Shown: piece after piece, positions 8,356-15,629 of the stretch
Layout: the number at the start of each line of letters is the position of its first letter
Numbering within the stretch: the first letter of the stretch is position 1
Source: JAKCDU01 sp035551615
GTDB lineage: Bacteria > Actinomycetota > Acidimicrobiia > Acidimicrobiales > Palsa-688
Length of the DNA: 64,000 bases
Direction of reading: 5' to 3'
Assembly (NCBI GenBank): GCA_035551615.1
Contig: DASZNC010000047.1
Span: forward strand, 37,747 to 101,746
Made by a program: the position numbers and the translations under genes
Notes under the pieces: generated by a model
Seen by the model: only the letters and a program-made list of their open reading frames with translations
What the model was told of the DNA's origin: nothing
Databases searched by the model: none

Positions 8356-8733
8356 TCAGCCCCGGCCGGGCCAGTCGATCCGGCACCAGCTGACCCGGCG
8401 GCAGGCCGGGCACCGCATCAGACGGGGCCACGGTCGGGTCGGCAACCAGACGGAGGGCACCAGCGCCCGGGCCAACCCGACGAGCGACAGGGGGGTGGCC
8501 GCCAGGCAGGTGCGGCAATGGACGACCGCCTCCCGATGACCGGGCTCCACCTGTGCCGGCTCGGAGAACAGCGCCCGGCGGCCCTCGGCGGGGCCGGAGG
8601 TCGGAGCACCCGTCGGCGCATCGGCGTCGCCGGTAGAGTCGAACTCAGAGAAGAGGGCCCGCCGCCCGGGCCGGGATCCGGCGGCCCGCACCGAACCGTT
8701 CGGGCCGGAGCCGTTGGTCGTGTGCTCGGTCAT
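8356..8733 (-). CDS. Zinc-ribbon protein paired with ParA-like ATPase
   Basis: A 125-residue protein. Two near-identical RRALFSE segments (about residues 24-31 and 52-58) lie in a disordered N-terminal half. The C-terminal half has CRTC and CPAC pairs about 33 residues apart that could hold one zinc ion. The ATG overlaps the stop of the ParA-like gene by 4 bases (ATGA), so the two are co-translated. No known family was recognised. The repeated RRALFSE peptide may be a binding motif for the ATPase or another partner. Confidence 0.65.
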   Translation of the reverse strand: MTEHTTNGSGPNGSVRAAGSRPGRRALFSEFDSTGDADAPTGAPTSGPAEGRRALFSEPAQVEPGHREAVVHCRTCLAATPLSLVGLARALVPSVWLPTRPWPRLMRCPACRRVSWCRIDWPGRG

Positions 8734-9497
8734 CGGGCCACACCCACTCTGGCCTCGAGGACCTCGGCCAACGCCCGGTAGGCGGCGGCGCTCGGCGAGC
8801 TCGGTGCGTGCCGCAGCACCGAGCAGCCCCGGCCCGGCGCCTCGGCCACCCGGACCGACTTGGGCACGGGCGGTTGCAGCACCTCGAGCCCGTAGGTGGT
8901 GCCGACGTTGGCCAGGGTCTCCTGCGCCAGCCGGGTGCGGGGATCGAACATCGTGGCCACGACGCCGATCACCTCCAGCTTGGGGTTGGTGAACGAGCGG
9001 ACGTCGCCGATCGTCTCCATGAGCTGGCCCACGCCCCGGTGGCTGAGCGTTTCGCACTGCAAGGGGACGAGCACGCCGGCGGCGGCGGTCAGGCCGTTGA
9101 TGGTCAGCACCCCGAGAGATGGCGGGCAGTCGATCAGCACGACGTCGTGATCGTCCAGGAGCGGTTCGATGGCCCGGCCCACCGCGTACTCCCGTCCCGG
9201 CTTGGTCAACAGGTGCACCTCAATGCCGGCCATGTCGATGCTCGAGGGGAGCAGGTTGACACCATCCACCGAGAGAAGGGCGTCGCCGGCATCGGCCTTG
9301 CCCAGCAGGACCTCATAGAGCGAGATCTCCAGCGCGTCGGGATCGGTGCCGGTCGAGAACGTCAGGCAGGCCTGCGGGTCGAGATCGACCAGGAGGACCC
9401 GGTGGCCGCGCTCGGCCAGCGCCGCGCCGAGGGAGTGCACCGTGGTCGTTTTGGCCACGCCGCCTTTCTGGTTGGCGACGGCGATGATCCGGGTCAC
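8730..9497 (-). CDS. ParA/Soj-family ATPase (orphan)
   Basis: A 255-residue P-loop ATPase of the ParA/MinD superfamily. The deviant Walker A KGGVAKTTT is near residue 11, Walker A' VDLDPQ near residue 38, and Walker B VVLIDCPPS near residue 120. ParA proteins dimerise on ATP and bind DNA or membranes to position cargo. No parB or parS-like sequence lies nearby. The next gene instead encodes a zinc-ribbon protein, so this is more likely an orphan positioning ATPase than the chromosomal partition protein. GTG start, with TAGTGT 6 bases upstream and no Shine-Dalgarno. Confidence 0.88.
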   Translation of the reverse strand: MTRIIAVANQKGGVAKTTTVHSLGAALAERGHRVLLVDLDPQACLTFSTGTDPDALEISLYEVLLGKADAGDALLSVDGVNLLPSSIDMAGIEVHLLTKPGREYAVGRAIEPLLDDHDVVLIDCPPSLGVLTINGLTAAAGVLVPLQCETLSHRGVGQLMETIGDVRSFTNPKLEVIGVVATMFDPRTRLAQETLANVGTTYGLEVLQPPVPKSVRVAEAPGRGCSVLRHAPSSPSAAAYRALAEVLEARVGVAR

Positions 9498-9503
9498 GCC
9501 ATC

Positions 9504-9509
9504 ACACTA
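9504..9509 (-). promoter_or_regulatory. -10 box (TAGTGT), leaderless start of parA-like gene
   Basis: TAGTGT on the minus strand is separated by 6 bases (GATGGC) from the GTG at 9497, with no ribosome-binding sequence. It sits in the short gap after the CHAP gene, implying its own promoter. Confidence 0.5.
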
Positions 9510-9517
9510 GAAGCCGG

Positions 9518-10939
9518 TCAGGGAACGGCGTAACCGAAGATCGGGAACCCGTTGTAGAAGTCCGAGTGCGACGGGAGGAACGGCCCGTTGATCACGACCG
9601 CCAGGTATCCGGTCTGGGCCGGGCCGGCGTCGCCCTCGATGGTGTCGATGGCCCCGTCCGGCCAGACCTGGGCGACGATCCCGGTGTGCACCGCGGTGTT
9701 GACGTTCTGCGGCCCGGTTCCGTACAGGACGGCATCGCCCGGGCTGGGCGTGGCCGACGGGCTCAGCACGTGGGTGTGGCTGGCCGCCCACGCCCAGATG
9801 TTGCCGACAAAGGCGATCGACCCGACCGGCACCCCGGAGTGCGACCACACCCAGGTGACGAACAGCGCGCACCAGGCCTCGCAGGGTCCGTAGGGGTTGC
9901 AGAAGTAACCGCTGCTCGGGTCGCCCTCGACCTGGCTGGACGCCAGGGCGACGATCGGGCTGTGCGAACTGGTCGGGTGGCTGAAGTCGGTCGGGAAGGC
10001 ATCCGGCTCCAGCAACCAGTAGCCCCCACTGTCCGGGGTGGCCACGATCTGAACGATCGGCTGGGCGGCCGGCTGCACCAGGTCATTGCCATGGAAGGCG
10101 GCGTCGCCGAAGCTGTACACGGCGCCGTTGGCGTTGGCCAGCCAGTACCCGTTCCCGGACTCGGTCCCGGCGATGCTGTTGATCCAGCCGGAGATGCTGT
10201 GACCGCCGAGCGAGCCTTCGAAATGGGTGTGGCCGAAGGAGAACACGCCGCCGTCGCCGCCGGCCATCAGGTAACCGTCGCCGTCCTTGGCGGCCACCAT
10301 CCCGACGATCGGCGACGCCAACTTCACCCCGCCGGTCGACCCGAAGAACCGGGCGTCGCCGAAGGCGAAGACGCCGCCGTCGGATGCGACCATCCAGTAG
10401 CCCTGGCCGGTGCTGGTCGGCGCCATACCGACGATCGGCTGCCACAGTTTGATCCCGCCGGTCGAGCCGTGGAAGCGGGCGTCACCGAAGCTGAAGATGC
10501 CGCCGTCGAGGGCGTACAACCAGTACCCGGCCCCGTCCGGCGTGGGCGTGATGCCGACGATCGGGGCGTACAGGTTCACTGCGGACACGTCGCCGTAATG
10601 GACGGCGTTGCCGTAGGCGTAGACCTTGCCGTCGGCGGTGACCAGCCAATAGCCCTTGCCGTTGGCCGTCGGCGCCATGGCGACCACAGGTGACGGGACA
10701 GTGGTGCGCGTCGGTGCGCCGTAGTTGACGGCATCGCCGTAGGAGAGGACGCCCGGGTTGCTGTAGGCGGCGCTGTGCAACGCCGGTTGGTAGGTGATCG
10801 GGGCCGAGGTGCCCGATGGGGGCGGTGGATTGGGTGGTCCTCCGAGCGGCATGGCCGTGGCGACACCCCCCGAAATGAACATGACCGCGCCCACGCAGGC
10901 GGCCAGAAGCGCCACCCTCCGTCTCATCCCGCCAACCAT
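9518..10939 (-). CDS. Secreted beta-propeller-repeat protein with C-terminal CHAP amidase domain
   Basis: About 473 residues. A signal peptide (MRRRVALLAACVGAVMF with a cleavable TAM region) is followed by five to six ~46-residue repeats with consensus GYWLV..DGGVFSFGDA.FHGS.GG..L..PIVGMAPT, probably forming a beta-propeller for wall or polymer binding. The C-terminal ~150 residues are a CHAP domain with the catalytic Cys in CEAWCALFV and His in AVHTGIV, which cleaves amide or peptide bonds of peptidoglycan. The ATG at 10939 is chosen, with 10927 as the alternative. It lies 19 bases after the SLT-NlpC gene, forming a wall-hydrolase operon. Confidence 0.85.
   Translation of the reverse strand: MVGGMRRRVALLAACVGAVMFISGGVATAMPLGGPPNPPPPSGTSAPITYQPALHSAAYSNPGVLSYGDAVNYGAPTRTTVPSPVVAMAPTANGKGYWLVTADGKVYAYGNAVHYGDVSAVNLYAPIVGITPTPDGAGYWLYALDGGIFSFGDARFHGSTGGIKLWQPIVGMAPTSTGQGYWMVASDGGVFAFGDARFFGSTGGVKLASPIVGMVAAKDGDGYLMAGGDGGVFSFGHTHFEGSLGGHSISGWINSIAGTESGNGYWLANANGAVYSFGDAAFHGNDLVQPAAQPIVQIVATPDSGGYWLLEPDAFPTDFSHPTSSHSPIVALASSQVEGDPSSGYFCNPYGPCEAWCALFVTWVWSHSGVPVGSIAFVGNIWAWAASHTHVLSPSATPSPGDAVLYGTGPQNVNTAVHTGIVAQVWPDGAIDTIEGDAGPAQTGYLAVVINGPFLPSHSDFYNGFPIFGYAVP
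9960..10700 (-). repeat. Coding repeats of the propeller domain (~138-base units)
   Basis: About five diverged units of roughly 46 codons encode the YWL..DGG..FSFGDA.F motif, recurring at about 10620, 10480, 10345, 10230 and 10090 on the minus strand. Divergence is high enough that this is a protein repeat, not recent DNA duplication. Confidence 0.7.
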
Positions 10940-10958
10940 GGACCGAAAAGGTATTACC

Positions 10959-11900
10959 TCATCCTCCAGGGTGGTTGGCACCCAGGTAGAGGTCCCCTCC
11001 CCACCGGGCCCCGACGACGGCGGGGAACGATTCGACCCGCACGTCGGCGCCGGTGTGCGGGGCATCGACCATCACACCGTGCCCCACCACCAGACCGACG
11101 TGGGTCACCAGGCCCGGCCGGGGTCCGAAGAACACCAGGTCGCCGGCCACCAGCGCCCGGCCGGGACCGACCGGTGGACCGGCATCGAACTGGGCCTGGG
11201 CCACCCGGGGCAGCGGAACGCCGGCGGCCGCCCAGGCGGCCTGGACCAGCCCCGAGCAGTCGAACCCGGTGGCCGCCGACTCGCCGCCCCACCGGTAGGG
11301 AACGCCCACCTGGTCGAGCGCCCAGGATGCGGCCACTGACCCGCCCTCACCCGGGGGCGCCTGATCGTCGAGCCCGAACGCCTGTGCGTCGGACAGGACC
11401 TGGGTGACGTACGGGTACGAGTGGTTGTAGTCGTATACGGCGCCGGCCAACCCGTCCTTCGTCGCCGCTCCGTCCGCGCACAGCATGCGCACCGCGGCAT
11501 AGACGCTGTCGGTCGGATCGTAGGGCGATGGGGGGTCCACGCCACCGGCCGGCACCGGCCGGTCGTACCGGGCGAAGGTGGCCGGCTCGAACTGCATCGG
11601 TCCTTCGGCCCCGGCCCGGTTGTGACCGGAGTGGACACCCGCCGCCGATGAGGTCCCGTTCTGCGATTCCACGGTGCCGATGGCCGCGACCAACGTCCAC
11701 GACAGGCCCGGACAGGTGGCTGCGGCGGCCGCGTAGAGGCGCAGCATGGGCGCCGGGATCCGCGTCAATGCACCGGAGGTCAGGGGCGCGCCCTCGCCGG
11801 CGCCCCCCAGCGTCATGGCCAGGGTCTGGGCGATCACGGCTCCGAGTCCCACACATAGGACGAGAGGGACGAAGCCGGCGAGGAGAAGAAGACGTTTCAC
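10959..11900 (-). CDS. Bifunctional lytic transglycosylase (SLT) / NlpC-P60 endopeptidase
   Basis: A 313-residue secreted peptidoglycan hydrolase. An N-terminal hydrophobic signal/anchor (LLLLAGFVPLVLC) leads to an SLT-like domain with catalytic Glu in AAIGTVESQNG, the EGPMQFEP motif and a YDYNHSYPYV motif. A C-terminal NlpC/P60 domain has the catalytic Cys in GFDCSGLVQ, GDLVFFG, and His in VTHVGLV. It cleaves both glycan and stem peptides. A perfect TATAAT overlaps the nearby ATG at 11909, so a transcript from that box would start at the GTG at 11900, which is chosen. It is divergent from the pseudokinase gene across a very short gap. Confidence 0.87.
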   Translation of the reverse strand: MKRLLLLAGFVPLVLCVGLGAVIAQTLAMTLGGAGEGAPLTSGALTRIPAPMLRLYAAAAATCPGLSWTLVAAIGTVESQNGTSSAAGVHSGHNRAGAEGPMQFEPATFARYDRPVPAGGVDPPSPYDPTDSVYAAVRMLCADGAATKDGLAGAVYDYNHSYPYVTQVLSDAQAFGLDDQAPPGEGGSVAASWALDQVGVPYRWGGESAATGFDCSGLVQAAWAAAGVPLPRVAQAQFDAGPPVGPGRALVAGDLVFFGPRPGLVTHVGLVVGHGVMVDAPHTGADVRVESFPAVVGARWGGDLYLGANHPGG

Positions 11901-11907
11901 CTTTTTC

Positions 11908-11913
11908 ATTATA
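11908..11913 (-). promoter_or_regulatory. Perfect -10 box (TATAAT) deciding the NlpC gene start
   Basis: TATAAT on the minus strand is followed by 7 bases (GAAAAAG) and the GTG at 11900. The box overlaps the in-frame ATG at 11909, so that ATG cannot be on the transcript. The divergent pseudokinase gene begins within 45 bases, so both promoters share this AT-rich region (11900-11945). Confidence 0.6.
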
Positions 11914-11944
11914 TTTCATGTAGTTGGATACGGTGATAAGATTT

Positions 11945-12736
11945 ATGGTCTTGCGACCGTCGATCGCCGACTTCGAAATAATCGAGCCGTGGGGTCGATC
12001 GGGATCCCGCTTCGTCTGCCGTGCCCCGGCCCGGCTGGGAATCGGCGGGACGGTGCTGGTCTCGGAGCTGGCTGTGAACGCCGACGGGTGGCAGCAGCTG
12101 TGCGACCACCTGGCCCGCCTGGCGGCGGCGCCCGACGCCGCCGTCCTGTCGCCGATCGAGGTCGGTCCCGACCTGTCGACCGGGGGCGTGTTCGTGGTCA
12201 CCGAGATGGCCCTCGACACCCTGGCCGATCCCGGTGGCCGGCGCCGCGCCGCCCGCCAGATGGAGGCCGTCGAGCAGGCCGCCCGCGGCGCCCACGCCCT
12301 GCACCAGATCGGCGTGACCCACGGCGGCATCCGGCCCGAGACGGTGGTGTTCACCGAGCACGGGCCGGTGCTCGACCTGCCCTTTCTCGACCTGGTCGAC
12401 GGTCAGCTCATCACCATCGGTGCCTGGTCGGATCTGCTCACCTATGACCCCGACCTGCTGGGCGGCGAGGTGCCTTCCCGCAGTTCGGACGTATGGGCGC
12501 TGGGCGCCACGTTGCACGGCGCCCTGTCCGACCGCCCCCTGTACCCGGGTATCGAGGAAGATGAGCCGGTGACCGCGGTCCAGCGCATCCTGTTCACCCG
12601 GCCGGAGACGGACCCGGTGCTGCCCGCCGGCATCCGGGAGCTGATCGGCGCTTGCCTCGAACCCGACCCGACCGACCGCCCCCACACCGCGCTCGAGATC
12701 GCCGACCGACTGGCGGAGCTGAGAGCGTCCAGTTGA
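11945..12736 (+). CDS. Protein pseudokinase
   Basis: A 263-residue protein with the fold landmarks of a Ser/Thr kinase but without catalytic residues. The HRDLKP.N loop is HGGIRPETV near residue 125, DFG is replaced by LDLPFLD, and no glycine loop or ATP-binding Lys is evident. The helix F signature SDVWALGATLHGAL and the late LEPDPTDRPH arginine are intact. It probably binds partners rather than phosphorylating, like the MviN pseudokinase domain of mycobacteria that docks an FHA protein. Its stop overlaps the start of an FHA gene (TTGA). ATG at 11945 is preferred; TTG 11924 and GTG 11933 are alternatives. Confidence 0.75.
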   Translation: MVLRPSIADFEIIEPWGRSGSRFVCRAPARLGIGGTVLVSELAVNADGWQQLCDHLARLAAAPDAAVLSPIEVGPDLSTGGVFVVTEMALDTLADPGGRRRAARQMEAVEQAARGAHALHQIGVTHGGIRPETVVFTEHGPVLDLPFLDLVDGQLITIGAWSDLLTYDPDLLGGEVPSRSSDVWALGATLHGALSDRPLYPGIEEDEPVTAVQRILFTRPETDPVLPAGIRELIGACLEPDPTDRPHTALEIADRLAELRASS

Positions 12737-14523
12737 TCGAACGGCTGGAAGTCACGGCGGGCCCGGGAACGGTGATCCGCTTCGGTCACGTAGCGGCGTG
12801 GACCTCGGCGGCCGCCTCGGCCAACCTGGTCAGCTTCCTCGCCGAATCGGCCCGGAACCTGGCCCCGTCGCCGATCAGCGGCAGCCAACTGGCCGACCAC
12901 CTGGCCGGCGTACTGCGCCGGCGCGATCCCGAACCGGAAGTGGCCTTCGCAGTGGTGGGTCCGAGCGACGACGGCTGGATCGGACTGCTGCACGGGCCGG
13001 TCCAGGTGTGGGACGGCGTGCGCTGGACCGCACCCGACGCCCATCCCGGTTGGACCCGTGTGACCCTCGCCCCCCACCCAGCTTTGTCAGTATCGGTGTC
13101 AGGTTCTGGCGTTCCCCCTATCGCCCCGGACGGCCTCCTGGACCTGGAGTCGGGCGTGGTGCCGGGAGGCGGGTTCGTGCTGCTGCCGGCCGTCGTGGCC
13201 GGCGGCCGGGCCGGGACTCCCTTTACGACTGCGGCCGATCGGCCGGCGGGTGCGACCGGCGCCGGTGCGACGGAAGTGCGCGAGGCGGGACTCGGCGCTG
13301 CGGTAGTCGGTGCGGCGGAAGTGCGCGAGGCGGGACTCGGCGCTGCGGAGGTCGGCGCAGTGGGAGTCGGTGAAGCGGAGGTCGGCGCTGCGGAGGTCGG
13401 TGCCGAGGGACTCGGCGCGGCTCAGGCCGAGGACTACGGGGCCGCGGTTGACTCCGAACCGATCGATGAGGAGCCGGCCGGCGACGGGCGGCAGCCCGAC
13501 GCGCCCAGTGGGGAGCACGGCGAGGAATTCGACGGGTCGGACGACAGGCCGGCCGACGGGCCGGCCAAGGATGTCGAGGGGGAGTCGGCCGCGTCGGAAA
13601 CGGCCGTGATACCAGCCGTCGGAGCGGCAGCAGGACCGGCGGCCGCCACCGACACGGAGGAGGAACCGGCCGCCGCAAGTGCGGCCCCATCTGCCACCGA
13701 AATCATCACATCCGCGACCGCCGTCGAACCACCCGACCGGGCGCCCGCCGGGACCTCGGCCGACGGCGACGAGGCGGCAGAAGAGGAGGAGGCCGGGTCC
13801 GATCCGGCCGCCGCCGAACCGTCCGCCGAATCCACGAAGCCAGCCGAACCGGTCCAGCCGGAACCGGCGCAGCCACCGACCGCCCCGGCCCCGCCGACCA
13901 GCCCGGCCCCACCGACCGCCCCGGCCCCGCCCGGCGTCGTCGATCTGCGGTCGCCGTCCGTGCTCGACCGGGTCGTCGCCTACCCCCCGCTCCCCCCGGG
14001 TGGCGATCCGTCCGGTCCGGTTCCGGGCGCACCGGTGGTGGCCGGCGTGCCCTGCCGCCGCGGCCACCTCAACCGACCCGGTCTCTTCAACTGCGCCCGC
14101 TGCCACAACCCCATCGACGGCGGCGACGCCTATCAGGTCAGCGGCACCCGGCCGGCGCTGGGCTGCCTGGTAACCGATGCGGGGGCCGTTTTCCGGCTCG
14201 ATACCGGCTACGTGATCGGCTCCGAACCGTCCCGCGACGCCACGGTGCGGGGCCGACTGGCCCGGCCGCTGCTCCTGGCCAGCCCCGACGTGGCCGGCGC
14301 CCACGCCGAAATCCGGCTCCACGACTGGGATGTCATCGTCACCGACCGGGCCGCCGAATCAGGGACCCACGTGTTCCCACCGGACGGCGACGGGTGGGAA
14401 CGGCTGAAGGCGTTCGAACCGCGGGTCCTGTCACCGGGCACGCACATCGCCTTCGGTCCCCGGATCATCACGTTCCTGACCCCGTGGACGCCCCGCGATC
14501 AGGAGACCAGCCCCCGGTACTGA
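12733..14523 (+). CDS. FHA-domain protein with zinc ribbon and long disordered linker
   Basis: A 596-residue protein. Residues ~1-160 form an ordered unknown domain with a LIERLEVTAGPGT start and FAVVGPSDDGW. Residues ~170-410 are Ala/Glu/Pro-rich and disordered, including an AEVGA-type repeat. A small C..GH..C..C zinc ribbon lies near residue 440. The last ~120 residues form an FHA domain (YVIGSEPSRD, SPDVAGAHAEIRL, TDRAAESGTHV), which binds phosphothreonine. TTG start overlaps the pseudokinase stop. The pair may sense kinase signalling and influence the divergently encoded wall hydrolases, which is an inference. The 3' end overlaps the convergent lipoprotein gene by 25 bases. Confidence 0.78.
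   Translation: MIERLEVTAGPGTVIRFGHVAAWTSAAASANLVSFLAESARNLAPSPISGSQLADHLAGVLRRRDPEPEVAFAVVGPSDDGWIGLLHGPVQVWDGVRWTAPDAHPGWTRVTLAPHPALSVSVSGSGVPPIAPDGLLDLESGVVPGGGFVLLPAVVAGGRAGTPFTTAADRPAGATGAGATEVREAGLGAAVVGAAEVREAGLGAAEVGAVGVGEAEVGAAEVGAEGLGAAQAEDYGAAVDSEPIDEEPAGDGRQPDAPSGEHGEEFDGSDDRPADGPAKDVEGESAASETAVIPAVGAAAGPAAATDTEEEPAAASAAPSATEIITSATAVEPPDRAPAGTSADGDEAAEEEEAGSDPAAAEPSAESTKPAEPVQPEPAQPPTAPAPPTSPAPPTAPAPPGVVDLRSPSVLDRVVAYPPLPPGGDPSGPVPGAPVVAGVPCRRGHLNRPGLFNCARCHNPIDGGDAYQVSGTRPALGCLVTDAGAVFRLDTGYVIGSEPSRDATVRGRLARPLLLASPDVAGAHAEIRLHDWDVIVTDRAAESGTHVFPPDGDGWERLKAFEPRVLSPGTHIAFGPRIITFLTPWTPRDQETSPRY
13263..13440 (+). repeat. 15-base-period coding repeat in the FHA gene linker
   Basis: Repeats of GCGGAGGTCGGCGCT-type 15-mers encode AEVGA-like pentapeptides, with a longer ~51-base duplication around EVREAGLGAA. 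Read antisense they encode pentapeptide-repeat-like units (see findings). Confidence 0.7.
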
Positions 14524-14846
14524 GGGCAGTAGTGATCAGCGGCGGCGATGATCACCGCCCCCAGATCGGCGGTGGGCAACGAACTCGAACCCGATTCGAC
14601 CGACAGCCGGTCCGCCACCTGCTCGTAGCTGGCGTGGGCGGCGAAGTCGTTGCACACCACGTGCCCGAGCCGGACCAGGTCGGTGGGGCTGCGGAACTGC
14701 CCGATGTCGGGGGCGTTGCTCCTCACATCCGACAGGAAGGCCTGGTCGACCGGGCTCGGCCCGCCTCCTCCGGAACTGCACCCACCCGCCATCGCGGCGA
14801 CGACCATTCCCGCCGATACGAGAGCCCCGGCCCGCGTTCTTGCCAC
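14499..14846 (-). CDS. DUF732-like secreted lipoprotein
   Basis: A 115-residue lipoprotein. A signal peptide with lipobox MAGGC (Cys about residue 22) precedes a ~75-residue helical domain with the DUF732 pattern: DQAFLSDVRS, a LVRLGHVVC motif, and a C-terminal AADHYCPQY, where the two Cys residues probably form a disulfide. DUF732 proteins are abundant secreted actinobacterial proteins of unknown function. An ATG at 14873 would collide with the divergent haemoglobin start. The GTG at 14846 is chosen because a TACACT box lies 8 bases upstream and the signal peptide begins there. It overlaps the FHA gene 3' end convergently. Confidence 0.75.
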   Translation of the reverse strand: MARTRAGALVSAGMVVAAMAGGCSSGGGGPSPVDQAFLSDVRSNAPDIGQFRSPTDLVRLGHVVCNDFAAHASYEQVADRLSVESGSSSLPTADLGAVIIAAADHYCPQYRGLVS

Positions 14847-14854
14847 CAGCCCGT

Positions 14855-14860
14855 AGTGTA
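14855..14860 (-). promoter_or_regulatory. -10 box (TACACT) for the lipoprotein gene
   Basis: TACACT on the minus strand lies 8 bases before the GTG at 14846. It is inside the 25-base gap between the divergent lipoprotein and haemoglobin starts. Confidence 0.4.
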
Positions 14861-14871
14861 AAGACCCGCTC

Positions 14872-15261
14872 ATGACCGATGGTCCCACCTTTTACGACCG
14901 GGTCGGCGGCCAGCCCTTCTTCGAGACCCTGACCAGACGGTTCTACGAGGGGGTGGCGACCGACCCCCTCCTCCGTCCGCTCTATCCCGACGGCGACGAC
15001 GGGCTCGAGGAGTCCCGCCGCCACCTGGAGCTGTTCCTCATCCAGTACTGGGGTGGCCCGAGTGACTACAACGACCAGCGCGGTCATCCCCGCCTGCGCA
15101 TGCGCCATGCCCCGTTCGTCATCGGTCCGGCGCAGCGCGACGCATGGGTTCGCCACATGACGGTTGCGGTCAAAGGAGCGGGCCTGTCCCCCCTCGACGA
15201 GATGCAGCTCCAGAGCTACCTCACCAGCTCGGCCGCCCACCTGACCAACTCCCCGATCTAG
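14872..15261 (+). CDS. glbO: Group II truncated haemoglobin
   Basis: A 129-residue 2-over-2 globin of the TrHbO class. Haem-site residues are visible: Tyr25 (B10) in RRFYEGV, Tyr38 (CD1) in RPLYPDG, proximal His79 (F8) in LRMRHAPF, and the class-specific Trp92 (G8) in RDAWVRHM. The conserved YWGGP segment is at residues 59-63. These proteins bind oxygen and NO and may support respiration or NO/peroxide detoxification. It is single-copy and divergent from a lipoprotein gene. No haem oxygenase or reductase gene is adjacent. Confidence 0.93.
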   Translation: MTDGPTFYDRVGGQPFFETLTRRFYEGVATDPLLRPLYPDGDDGLEESRRHLELFLIQYWGGPSDYNDQRGHPRLRMRHAPFVIGPAQRDAWVRHMTVAVKGAGLSPLDEMQLQSYLTSSAAHLTNSPI

Positions 15262-15302
15262 AACCCGGGATGGCTGAAAAGCCAGGAAATAGGCTATCCA
15301 CC

Positions 15303-15355
15303 ACCAAGTGTGTGCAAAGTTGCTGATATAGTCCGCAACTTTGCACATACCTGGT
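15303..15355. promoter_or_regulatory. Large bipartite palindrome, TGTGCAAAGTTGC arms
   Basis: The 21-base arms (15303-15323 and 15335-15355) match at 19 positions and are separated by the AT-rich 11-mer TGATATAGTCC. The innermost 13 bases of each arm are identical. No U-tract follows. It could be an operator for a dimeric regulator, a cruciform-forming site or a mobile palindrome. It does not resemble a typical terminator. Confidence 0.55.
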
Positions 15356-15362
15356 TGAAACT

Positions 15363-15524
15363 CCGCCGGACGGCCGAACCGGTCGGGCGCCGCCGGCTCA
15401 CGCCGCGCCTGAAACCCCGCCGGACGGCCGAACCGGCCGGGCGCCCCCGGCTCACCCCGGCGCCCGAGGCCCGCCGATGGCCCGAACCGGGCGGGCGCCG
15501 CCGGCTCACCCCGGCGCCCCGGTG
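15363..15524. repeat. Three tandem 54-base GC-rich repeats
   Basis: Units begin at 15363, 15417 and 15471, each starting CCGCCGGACGGCC-like and containing CCGGCTCAC near the middle. A degenerate partial copy continues to about 15560. As 54 is divisible by three, open frames on both strands run through, but no start, composition or family supports a protein. Confidence 0.7.
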
Positions 15525-15629
15525 GCCGGCCGGTGGCCGCGGCCCCCGCCGGCTAACACCGCCCCGCCCCGAGGACCGCCTTGGTAGCGTGACGGGGCCC
15601 CGAAGAGCCCCTCCCACGACCATGCCGCC

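Larger units (their letters stand above)
15262..15629 (+). other. 368-base intergenic region made of a palindrome and 54-base repeats
   Basis: No gene is supported. It holds a 53-base bipartite palindrome (15303-15355) followed directly by three 54-base tandem units (15363-15524) and a degenerate fourth. A TAGCGT box at 15586-15591 could serve the downstream MgtE_N-type gene. Confidence 0.6.

Noticed and set aside
9497..9497. Chromosomal parAB partition locus or replication origin
   Set aside because: There is no parB, no parS-like palindrome, no dnaA boxes and no gidB-type neighbour.
11945..12736. Active Ser/Thr protein kinase
   Set aside because: HRD, DFG, glycine loop and ATP-Lys are all absent, so catalysis is very unlikely.
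13099..14322. 407-codon minus-strand ORF with pentapeptide-repeat-like units
   Set aside because: Complementary to the FHA gene. The repeats are a by-product of the 15-base period, with no ribosome site or promoter.
15363..15524. CRISPR array
   Set aside because: The 54-base units are contiguous and have no unique spacers; the same applies to the 15-base array at 41554-41672. No cas genes.
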